A stretch of 64,000 bases of DNA, taken from NCBI GenBank assembly GCA_009761415.1, contig QUOL01000005.1, positions 682,001-746,000 on the forward strand, in the 5' to 3' direction. The stretch comes from Sarcomyxa edulis. Lineage: Eukaryota > Basidiomycota > Agaricomycetes > Agaricales > Mycenaceae. A program made the translations under genes and the position numbers. Numbering within the stretch: position 1 is the stretch's first letter; every line of letters begins with the position of its first letter. Below the pieces are notes generated by a model, which searched no databases, was not told where the DNA came from, and was given only the letters and a program-made list of their open reading frames with translations. Of the stretch, positions 1-7,744 are shown one piece after another.

Positions 1-538
1 TCTATGACAAGTCAGAACCATTCCGCAATCCAGCAATCGAATTCATTCTCGCAACATGCAGCAAGGACTTATTCAAGCTATCGGCCCCCATCAAATTTAA
101 ATCATCGCTGGCTACTTCCCCGCGTGAGCTGGAGCTTCCGGATCCATTGGTTGCACTCGTTGCAACCTCGGTATGTATATTTTCTATCACTGAGCATTTA
201 TACACCCTCGCTCACTCCTCGCTGTCTCGTAGATTGCAGTTGTCCTCGCTGAGCACAAGGCCGGAAAATCGCAGGAGTTCTCGGGCACAATCTACGATGG
301 TATATATAAGGCACATCTTGCCATCCTGTGCACGATGCAGTCCGACAAGAACTATCTCCCGGCATATCATTCCCTGATGCACGATCTCTATAATGCTGCA
401 ATAAAGTATGTCTTCCATCGGCTTCTCGTTGTTCGCCACTGACTAGTCCCCAACAGCAAAGGTGCAAGTTTCGACGTCATCTCGCAGGAAGATGCGGTCA
501 AGGGTGTGGATTGGGGACGGCTGGTCAAAAAGCATTAA
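1..538 (+). CDS. DUF6532 domain protein, 3' end
   Basis: This is the C-terminal part of a gene that begins left of the window. Three exons are visible (up to 170, 233-405, 457-538), with introns starting GTATGT and ending TAG or CAG; the TAA stop is at 536-538. The protein carries PLVALVATS, then an FSGTIYDGIYKAHL stretch and YHSLMHDLYNAA. This order matches the C-terminal half of DUF6532, a domain of unknown function that is greatly expanded in Agaricomycetes and often sits in transposon-rich or lineage-specific regions. It ends in a short basic tail (GRLVKKH). The function is unknown. The family assignment comes from memory of the motif pattern, and the splice sites are supported by a continuous reading frame. 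Confidence 0.7.
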
Positions 539-1793
539 CTCGGTTCTTCTCGGTATCCTACGAATCCCCACTCAGTCATCTCTGCATTCTCGTTTTCACC
601 TGTACTTTTGCTTCACAGTTTCGGCTCCCACAACGGCAATTTCTCGCTATCTTACTGTTTTGCTTCGTCACACCCTATCGCTCCCTCATCGTCGTCATTT
701 TGCTATCTCACTGTTTACTTCGTCACCCCCACTCGTTGTCATTGTTATCGTTCCACTCCACTCCGTACTTGTTCGGCTCCGTGATTACTCGTTCTGCTTT
801 TGTCACCTTTCGTCTTCGCCACTGTTCCTCTTCAACTCGTTGCATTTGCTCTCGTACTTTTGTTTTCCATTGGTCACTCTCATTTGCCTTTAGCTATTGA
901 ATGAGATTTTTAATGTCATTTCAACCTGTGGTGTGATGAAGATTCCGAGAAATATGTCAAAGAACCAATATTCTTTCTACAAGCCTTGAGAAAATTGAAA
1001 GAAATGCCCGAAAAATATCGAATTATGATGTAGATATTGAGTACTCGTGGATTTGCAAGGGGGGGGCTAGGTTATTTTCTCAAAAGACTGAAATGTCGAG
1101 GTTTCCTGGTGTTCCCAGATATCTCTGCAATTTCTCGAGCCTTTCAAAGAAAATCCACACATCTCCCGGAGTTCCTGAAAAAGGTTTTTCCTGATGGAGT
1201 TGCTCGTGTGCCGCTCTCCCTACCAGACACTCTGAATTCCCGTACTCCCGGGCGAGCTTTTGACCAATGCACACGAAGTTACGACCTTTCCAGTACGAAC
1301 TAATACTTACGAGGCATTCAGTAGGCGACTCACTTTTGAATGATCATGAGATGATCAGCTCGTTTATCTTTCACTTGTTCTCATGTAGGGAATTATATCG
1401 ACTACTGATCATTCTGGCACTCCCTTGTACTTAGTGGGACTGTGTCAGGTCTATGGCGCGTTCGAGATTACTTCCTCCGTGGACTAAGCCCGAGGCCCGA
1501 TTGATATCTTAGAGAGCCCACTGCTCTCGGGAACTTAATCTAACCTTAAGGCACATTCGAGAATTGACTGAGCTGAAATATGAATAAGCGAGTGTCGAGC
1601 TCGGTCATGCAATCACCATACTTGACAAGATACATATTCATAAGAGGCATTGCGAAAACAGGCGTGGCATGATCATGAGGTCGTAACTGAGGACCTTTGA
1701 GACATAGGCTACCTCAATTCATCACCGTCAGTCCCACATAATCAAGCACTTGAGCAGAAGTGAAAGACTTACCCAATATCCAAGTTCTAGACC
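539..1793. other. intergenic, no gene seen
   Basis: This is about 1.25 kb without a convincing gene. From roughly 560 to 900 the plus strand is very pyrimidine-rich (repeated TCGTC and CTCGTT), and open frames there are compositional. A G7 run lies near 1060. Nothing else is recognised. Confidence 0.5.
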
Positions 1794-2330
1794 TTAGGAG
1801 ACAGAAAGACCAGCGGTGACGGCTGCAGTGTACGCAGCTTGAGTCAAGATACCAGAACGCACGGCACCCCACAAGACGGATTGGATCCAGTCTCGAGGCT
1901 TTCTCCAGACATTTGGAACCGTAGGGTGTAGTACAGTAGTCTTGTTCGCTATTTCCTCCAAGAATCGACGTTGTGTAAGAGTCATGTTCGCGACATGTAT
2001 ACGTGCGGCGTAGTTAGACGAGGCGTCTCTGGCTTTCGTGATGGTGCCCCAGTTCGTGCACAGCACCGAGCCATCTGGAAGAGGGCATACGTAGAGCCTG
2101 AGCTGACGATATATGTGGGTATGGCTCTTGGGATCCTCGCCAACAAACCAACAGAGTTTCCAGAGAAAGTCCTGGGGATGCACCGATGGGTTTCGCAGGA
2201 CCTCGAGCGTAATTGCGAGCTCTCCATCATATAAGTCGGGGAACAGATGATCGACACTCATTGGCCTGATCATCCCCCAGCGTATGCCCATGGGGACATT
2301 GATTTCCTGTCCAGGATGTACTATCGACAT
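1794..2330 (-). CDS. hypothetical intronless protein, 178 aa
   Basis: A single uninterrupted 178-codon frame reads from an ATG at 2330 to a stop at 1794. The protein has a mixed, globular-looking composition with several Trp residues and no signal peptide or membrane segment. A middle stretch (IYRQLRLYVCPLPDGS) reads like beta strands. A C-terminal WRKPRDWIQSVLWGAVRSG segment resembles the end of small fungal proteins of unknown function in which a helix follows a conserved D-W. I do not recognise the family with certainty. It stands alone between the DUF6532 gene end and the retrotransposon. Codon-like composition and length favour a real gene, but short exons at either end cannot be excluded. 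Confidence 0.5.
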   Translation of the reverse strand: MSIVHPGQEINVPMGIRWGMIRPMSVDHLFPDLYDGELAITLEVLRNPSVHPQDFLWKLCWFVGEDPKSHTHIYRQLRLYVCPLPDGSVLCTNWGTITKARDASSNYAARIHVANMTLTQRRFLEEIANKTTVLHPTVPNVWRKPRDWIQSVLWGAVRSGILTQAAYTAAVTAGLSVS

Positions 2331-2703
2331 GTAGGAGTTTAGAGGCGAGTGAGTAGTAGGAGCTTCAAAGCGATAGAGCTATTGTGATGCAGAAATACAA
2401 GAAAGCTGGGGGTTCACATCGAAATATTGTCAATATAAATACATTTTTCAGAACTTCGATAGAATTGATGGAGGTCGTAAGCGGCCCGTCATTGAAGTAT
2501 CGCTGCGAAATTCATTCCATAGCTAGAGCAACAAGTGATTTCGTAGCTGTAGAGCGCAGAGGTGAAAATGGGGTAATTTGTTGATGGTGAGAGTGAAACG
2601 CGTGGCGTACTTTCATGTGACGGGGCCGCATGCTTCCAGTCACGTCGTGCCGACGGCTTCCGTGACTGCTGACTCCGTCACTCCGTCACTTCGACGCTAC
2701 CGC
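2331..2703. other. intergenic, no gene seen
   Basis: This stretch lies between the 178-aa gene and the left target duplication of the retrotransposon. It contains short imperfect repeats (GTCACG and CCGTCACT around 2630-2690) but no gene, and presumably includes the promoter of the leftward gene. Confidence 0.4.
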
Positions 2704-2708
2704 CAACT

Positions 2709-3131
2709 TGTGAGAACCAAATTCCGAATAAGGAAATAAAAGAAGATCAACAGAGATACACACGAAGGATTTGAGTAGATTGAAGACTGAGGATGGACTT
2801 TGTGAGAGGGAATCGATATGGTGCAAAACACTGTGTTGATTCTGCGACTAACTACTATACTTCGGAGCTGTATTTATAGAGAGACAAATAGGAGTTGCAG
2901 GGGTTTAAAAGGAGAAATAGTAGGTAGTCGGATTGAATATAAAAAGCAAGGCAGTGCAAAAGGAAAGGAGAAAAGAGAAGAAATAAGGAGAAGATATGGG
3001 CGTACATGAGATGATTGGACGGGTGTATGTCTCGGGACGGATGTAAATGTTTCGGGAGACCTGACTATTGATAGTCAGATTATTCCCACGGACCGATCGG
3101 TGGACCAGTCCCTGGAAAGGAGTTTCTTACA
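2709..3131 (+). repeat. 5' LTR (copy A, 423 bp)
   Basis: This is the full-length LTR. It starts TGTGAGAACC and ends TTTCTTACA (TG...CA termini). It contains a TATTTATA motif near 2868 that could be the core promoter. Copies B, C and D match it without indels. Directly after its end the sequence is ACTTTCCCCTCTT, which is the reverse complement of a polypurine tract rather than a tRNA primer-binding site. Confidence 0.85.
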
Positions 3132-3450
3132 ACTTTCCCCTCTTCAGGATGGAGCTTGCGTAATCCTTGGACGCAGGTGGGAGTGCAACGCGACCTGAAC
3201 GAAGTGTTGTTTTACTCGGTGGTTGGTAATCGCGTAACCAAGGACCAGGCGGAGGAGACGGAGTGCGAGGAGGATTATAATGAGAAGGAGGAGGAGGCTC
3301 GGATGTCGGCGTAGAAATAGAAAGTGGTGTCCGAGTATTAGATTGAATAAATGAAAATCGAGGTGGATGGGGACGAGCCGGATTGCGACGATGAAATTGT
3401 TCGAGTACTTCGTTAAGGGAATTCGGGAGATCAGAGAAGGCTGGGAACCC
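3127..3450 (-). pseudogene. inverted pol 3' end: chromodomain tail and Pro-rich C terminus
   Basis: On the minus strand this stretch reads [21 protein letters not shown], followed by a Pro/Ser-rich tail with LRSGRV, and stops at 3127. The E(V)LEQFHRRNP pattern is how the C-terminal helix of chromovirus integrase chromodomains usually ends. Just after the coding part comes the purine run AAGAGGGGAAAGT (3132-3144 read on the minus strand), a good polypurine tract next to the LTR edge. The 3' end of pol is therefore present in reverse orientation, joined directly to the 3' edge of the 5' LTR. The junction with forward-oriented gag lies somewhere around 3430-3460 and cannot be placed exactly, because the complementary strand is also open there. 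Confidence 0.6.
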
Positions 3451-3777
3451 ATCATCATCCGCATCGACCAGAACCTCCAGGAACGCGACCACGAGAAGAA
3501 GGCATCCTCCAACCATTCCCATTCCCAATTCAACCACCATACTTCCACTCATACCGTTACCACCTCCAACTCCAACGCTGACGTCGTTCCCATGGACGTC
3601 GACGCCATTCGCACCGGTACCGGTAAACTCAGCACTCAAGAACGCGAGAACCGTATCAAAAATAACCTCTGCCTCTATTGTGGCAAATCTGGCCACATGG
3701 TGGATGTTTGTACCATCAGGAAAGCGAAGCATGGAGAGTGGAAGCCTGCGGGAAAAGCCACGCCGAAGTCCACCTAG
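3430..3777 (+). pseudogene. gag C-terminal part with CCHC zinc knuckle
   Basis: The plus-strand frame contains [15 protein letters not shown] and then [14 protein letters not shown], a CX2CX4HX4C zinc knuckle typical of Ty3/gypsy nucleocapsid. The frame stops at 3775-3777 (GKATPKST). The frame carrying the protease leader continues in the -1 register from there, consistent with the gag/pol frameshift arrangement of many such elements. The N-terminal capsid part is missing and is replaced by the inverted pol end. The region 3646-3777 also forms the start of the left arm of the long inverted repeat. Confidence 0.75.
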
Positions 3778-3967
3778 TTCCTAGGGCTTCGGCGACGTTG
3801 GGAACTCACCCTGTTCATCCCTCCTCCCTTCGTCGCACCACCGAGTCCGCCCACGTCAAAATGACCTCTGGTCAATGGGTGGCTCGTAGTACAATGGCAC
3901 CTAGATTCGAATTACCTTATCATGTACGTCCAGATCCCCGAAATAGAGCTCACTTCTTTGTTTCCAT
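3646..3967 (+). repeat. left arm of 322-bp perfect inverted repeat
   Basis: This arm covers the zinc-knuckle region and the protease leader. It pairs base for base with 4029-4350 in reverse complement: both strands encode the same [14 protein letters not shown] stretch at 3678 (+) and 4318 (-). The loop between the arms is 3968-4028 (61 bp). Confidence 0.9.
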
Positions 3968-4028
3968 TGCATTGAATCTCCCCGGACGCAAACCAATTCC
4001 TACCTACGCCTTTATTGATTCCGGTGCG

Positions 4029-4350
4029 ATGGAAACAAAGAAGTGAGCTCTATTTCGGGGATCTGGACGTACATGATAAGGTAATTCGAATCTAGGTGCC
4101 ATTGTACTACGAGCCACCCATTGACCAGAGGTCATTTTGACGTGGGCGGACTCGGTGGTGCGACGAAGGGAGGAGGGATGAACAGGGTGAGTTCCCAACG
4201 TCGCCGAAGCCCTAGGAACTAGGTGGACTTCGGCGTGGCTTTTCCCGCAGGCTTCCACTCTCCATGCTTCGCTTTCCTGATGGTACAAACATCCACCATG
4301 TGGCCAGATTTGCCACAATAGAGGCAGAGGTTATTTTTGATACGGTTCTC
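4029..4350 (-). repeat. right arm of 322-bp perfect inverted repeat
   Basis: This is the exact reverse complement of 3646-3967. Homology ends abruptly at 4350 (CGGTTCTC), followed by a few unmatched bases and then an LTR fragment. Confidence 0.9.
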
Positions 4351-4356
4351 ACAAGT

Positions 4357-4524
4357 TTGATTCTGCCACTAACTACTATACTTCGGAGCTGTATTTATAG
4401 AGAGACAAATAGGAGTTGCAGGGGTTTAAAAGGAGAAATAGTAGGTAGTCGGATTGAATATAAAAAGCAAGGCAGTGCAAAAGGAAAGGAGAAAAGAGAA
4501 GAAATAAGGAGAAGATATGGGCGT
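4357..4524 (+). repeat. internal LTR fragment (copy D, 168 bp)
   Basis: It corresponds to bases 2836-3003 of the 5' LTR with one visible substitution. It is followed at 4525-4560 by a 36-bp direct copy of 3993-4028, after which the protease coding sequence resumes. That 36-bp duplication brackets the inserted inverted arm plus LTR fragment. Confidence 0.9.
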
Positions 4525-5584
4525 CCAATTCCTACCTACGCCTTTATTGATTCCGGTGCGACCAATTCTCACATATCCGACTCTTTTGTCCAACGACATT
4601 CTTTACCCCGCAATGCCAAGACTACCCCAGTCCCCATATTTGCAATCGATGATCGACCTCTTATGTCCGGCCTCTTAACTCACGACGTCGTCACCAATTT
4701 GAAGGTCCGCGATCATTCAGAAAACATCCGTCTGGGGATTGTCACCATGCCCTATCCTATCCTCCTGGGGCTGGATTGGCTCAAACGCCACAACCCATCG
4801 ATCAATTGGGTCCGTGGAGAACTTCGTCTCTCCTGTTGTGGTGCCAATTCAACCTTCCCCGTCTCCGCGTTTGGCAAAGGCTATGGTCTTGCCCAGATGC
4901 CTGACGTTCCACTTCCTCCTTCCTCTTCAATTGCCGCTCTCGGTCTAGGCCTTCGTCTGACTGGCCCGGTTCTATCCTCGTCTTCAACTCAAAAGATCTC
5001 GAGTCATTCCCGTACTCCGTACGTGAATCCTAATGCATGTCTAGCTAACATCCATTCCTTTCAATCCATCCTTCATCCCTTGATTACTTGTACCGGCCTT
5101 AGTCGAAACGAACTCAAATCCATCTGGTCAACTCCTCCCGAACTACCCGAACCTGACCCCGTCTACGGTCCTGCTCCCAAACCTCTCGATATCTCCTACG
5201 TCAACTCGATGCGCTTCAGAAAGTATGCAAAGAATCAGGAGACGGCGTGTATCTGGTATACACCCAACGCAGAACTCGAAATCCGGATCAATTCTTTAGG
5301 TACCGATATGCCTCCTCCCGGCACAGGTGACTTCGTGGTTCCTCCACCTGAGCCTCCTCCCGACGCCGTACCTCCCGAGGAGCCTATCGATCCCGAAGAG
5401 AAATTAAGATCTACGGTACCCACCAAATATCACTCATATCTCGACGTCTTCTCCCCTGTCGAAGTCAACCGACTACCAGACCATCGCCCTTATGATATCA
5501 ATATCGACCTCGAAGAAGGGAAGACTCCCCCCTTTGGTCCTATCTACTCCCTTTCCCAGGACGAACGAAAGGCTCTGTTCGACT
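4525..5584 (+). pseudogene. pol fragment: aspartic protease and start of reverse transcriptase
   Basis: The frame opens with TYAFIDSGATNSHISDSF, the retropepsin-like catalytic D-S-G motif of Ty3/gypsy elements, and then reaches ILLGLDWLKRHNPSINW, the second conserved protease block. A Pro-rich linker leads to YLDVFSPVEVNRLPDHRPYD and the GPIYSLSQDERKAL block at the N-terminal edge of reverse transcriptase. Coding similarity ends at 5584, where LTR copy B is fused in. The polymerase active site, RNase H and integrase core are not present. The frame runs by chance some 100 bp into the LTR before stopping. Confidence 0.85.
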
Positions 5585-5980
5585 ATAAAAGAAGATCAAC
5601 AGAGATACACACGAAGGATTTGAGTAGATTGAAGACTGAGGATGGACTTTGTGAGAGGGAATCGATATGGTGCAAAACACTGTGTTGATTCTGCGACTAA
5701 CTACTATACTTCGGAGCTGTATTTATAGAGAGACAAATAGGAGTTGCAGGGGTTTAAAAGGAGAAATAGTAGGTAGTCGGATTGAATATAAAAAGCAAGG
5801 CAGTGCAAAAGGAAAGGAGAAAAGAGAAGAAATAAGGAGAAGATATGGGCGTACATGAGATGATTGGACGGGTGTATGTCTCGGGACGGATGTAAATGTT
5901 TCGGGAGACCTGACTATTGATAGTCAGATTATTCCCACGGACCGATCGGTGGACCAGTCCCTGGAAAGGAGTTTCTTACA
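5585..5980 (+). repeat. internal LTR (copy B, 396 bp)
   Basis: It matches 2736-3131 without gaps, so it lacks only the first 27 bp of the LTR. It continues for four bases (ACTT) of the same downstream junction seen after copy A, and then jumps to 5985-6059. Confidence 0.9.
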
Positions 5981-5984
5981 ACTT

Positions 5985-6059
5985 GAGTATTAGATTGAAT
6001 AAATGAAAATCGAGGTGGATGGGGACGAGCCGGATTGCGACGATGAAATTGTTCGAGTA
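5985..6059 (-). repeat. duplicate of inverted pol tail fragment
   Basis: This is a direct copy of 3333-3407, the segment whose minus strand encodes the chromodomain end. It connects LTR copies B and C. Relative to the copy after the 5' LTR, 197 bp (3136-3332) are missing. Confidence 0.85.
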
Positions 6060-6469
6060 TTCCGAATAAGGAAATAAAAGAAGATCAACAGAGATACACA
6101 CGAAGGATTTGAGTAGATTGAAGACTGAGGATGGACTTTGTGAGAGGGAATCGATATGGTGCAAAACACTGTGTTGATTCTGCGACTAACTACTATACTT
6201 CGGAGCTGTATTTATAGAGAGACAAATAGGAGTTGCAGGGGTTTAAAAGGAGAAATAGTAGGTAGTCGGATTGAATATAAAAAGCAAGGCAGTGCAAAAG
6301 GAAAGGAGAAAAGAGAAGAAATAAGGAGAAGATATGGGCGTACATGAGATGATTGGACGGGTGTATGTCTCGGGACGGATGTAAATGTTTCGGGAGACCT
6401 GACTATTGATAGTCAGATTATTCCCACGGACCGATCGGTGGACCAGTCCCTGGAAAGGAGTTTCTTACA
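6059..6469 (+). repeat. 3' LTR (copy C, 411 bp, lacks first 12 bp)
   Basis: It matches 2721-3131 with no gaps and ends TTTCTTACA next to the right target duplicate CAACT. Its 5' edge (TGTGAGAACCAA) is replaced by the inverted pol fragment. Confidence 0.9.
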
Positions 6470-6582
6470 CAACTGGGGCGTCCTCGCCCCGATTTCTCAA
6501 CCAGCATAAGTAACCCGTTCAGTACCGTGTATCTGATAAGCTCCTGGTCGCTTCGTGCTTATCCTCTTCGTACTTTGTTTCG

Positions 6583-7383
6583 ATGGCTCGCATCTTCGAT
6601 CCCTCTAAAGAGTCTATCGACGCTATCCTTGCTGCTATCGCCACCAAGAACAATGAACAAACCTACTCTGGGACCCACGTCGTGAATCTTGACAATGGTC
6701 TATTCGTCAAATATGGATACAGAGTCAGCATCGCAGAGGCAAGGGCTATGGAATACGTTCGAGCTCGAACCACCATTCCCATTCCGAAGGTCCATATGAC
6801 CTTTACCATTGGCGACGTCGGTTACATTGTAATGGATTTAGTGCAGGGTGAAATTATGGCCCGCTGCGAAGGAAAACTGACACGGAAAAACGTGCATGAC
6901 ATAGCGCTCGAATTACTGCAGTATATCGCTCAGCTGCGCAATCTTGAGGAGTCGCCACATATGACTATGGGATCTTGGCCTTATGGGCCCTACAAGAACT
7001 TTTTCTTCTCTGGATGGGAAATCCGTAGCCCATCTCAAGAATACCATCTCATAGAGCAATTTCATGCTTTCTGGATGACGAGGCTGCCTGCTTGGTATAA
7101 GCAAAAGCACCGGAAACTTATGGATGACCACCAGAAATATCCTATCGTTTTGTCGCATGGCGACCTTGGGCCAGGAAATATTCTTGTGAAGGACGGGAAG
7201 ATTACGGGAATAATTGATTGGGAGACGTTCGGGTGGTATCCTGACTTTTGGGAGCTAGTTGCCCTCTTGAGGCAGGCATTTGTACGAAATTGGGACGAAG
7301 AGGTCGTCGCTGCTCTCGGCGGTTGTCCGAAAATTGTCGACCAATATGTCACCATCCTCAGGGATGTCTGGGAGAACGATTGA
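6583..7383 (+). CDS. phosphotransferase (APH/choline-kinase-like) family protein
   Basis: This is an intronless 266-residue frame. It has the aminoglycoside-phosphotransferase/choline kinase fold signature: LSHGDLGPGNILV (catalytic loop H-G-D with N five residues on) and GIIDWETFGWYPDFWE (the magnesium-binding D of the DFG-equivalent, followed by W-E). An N-terminal AEARAMEYVRARTTIPIPKV block corresponds to the ATP-binding lobe. Such proteins are very numerous in fungi and probably phosphorylate small molecules; the substrate is unknown. At 266 residues the length is normal for the fungal single-domain form. The start ATG lies 108 bp downstream of the right target duplication, so the retroelement sits in the promoter region. 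The gene converges with the POL4-like gene, with 361 bp between stops. Confidence 0.85.
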   Translation: MARIFDPSKESIDAILAAIATKNNEQTYSGTHVVNLDNGLFVKYGYRVSIAEARAMEYVRARTTIPIPKVHMTFTIGDVGYIVMDLVQGEIMARCEGKLTRKNVHDIALELLQYIAQLRNLEESPHMTMGSWPYGPYKNFFFSGWEIRSPSQEYHLIEQFHAFWMTRLPAWYKQKHRKLMDDHQKYPIVLSHGDLGPGNILVKDGKITGIIDWETFGWYPDFWELVALLRQAFVRNWDEEVVAALGGCPKIVDQYVTILRDVWEND

Positions 7384-7744
7384 ACGGGTAAGCTGGGTTT
7401 GATGGTTGTTTGAACAGATCATGTCCTTAATTTTGCCCTTGCCCAGATAGCGCTAGTAGAGATGATACCCAATTGTGTTGTACTGCTTCGAATATACCAG
7501 AGCCTTGCGATAGACAAACATGCAATCCTCATGCATCATGACCGAGCTGTCCAGTCTGAGTCCTTGAAAATCTCGTCATATATGTTCTCGGGATGCCGAC
7601 AATTCACCCCTACGACCAAGGTTCCTTCCGCATGACATGGCCTGTCGAACCTTCTGCATTCCATTCTTCGTTGAATCTGAATGCTGCGATATGGACTACA
7701 AGGCTTTCAACCGTGTATCTCGACACGAAAACATCAATCACATC
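7384..7744. other. convergent intergenic region
   Basis: This region lies between the stop codons of the rightward APH-type gene and the leftward POL4-like gene. It should hold both 3' UTRs. No further gene or repeat is seen. Confidence 0.5.

Larger units (their letters stand above)
2704..6474 (+). mobile_element. rearranged Ty3/chromovirus LTR retrotransposon with target duplication
   Basis: The element spans 2709-6469 and is flanked by the direct 5-bp repeat CAACT (2704-2708 and 6470-6474), the length expected for a Ty3-type integrase. It begins with a TG-starting LTR (2709-3131) and ends with an LTR copy closing in TTACA (6059-6469). The interior is a mosaic. From left to right it holds an inverted pol 3' end, a gag zinc knuckle, a perfect 322-bp inverted repeat, an LTR fragment, protease plus the start of reverse transcriptase, a further LTR copy, a repeat of part of the inverted pol end, and the closing LTR. 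Most of RT, all of RNase H and most of integrase are absent, so the copy cannot be autonomous. The intact target duplication implies that the rearranged molecule integrated as a unit, unless the assembly is wrong. Confidence 0.85.

Noticed and set aside
462..900. Two overlapping plus-strand open frames of about 130-145 codons after the DUF6532 gene
   Set aside because: They come from a pyrimidine-rich tract open in more than one frame, give Leu/Ser/Phe-rich sequence without a domain, and overlap the end of the real gene.
3367..3440. Plus-strand start of the gag frame ([15 protein letters not shown])
   Set aside because: This part is the antisense of the inverted chromodomain tail, so the frame is open by chance here; real gag similarity starts further right.
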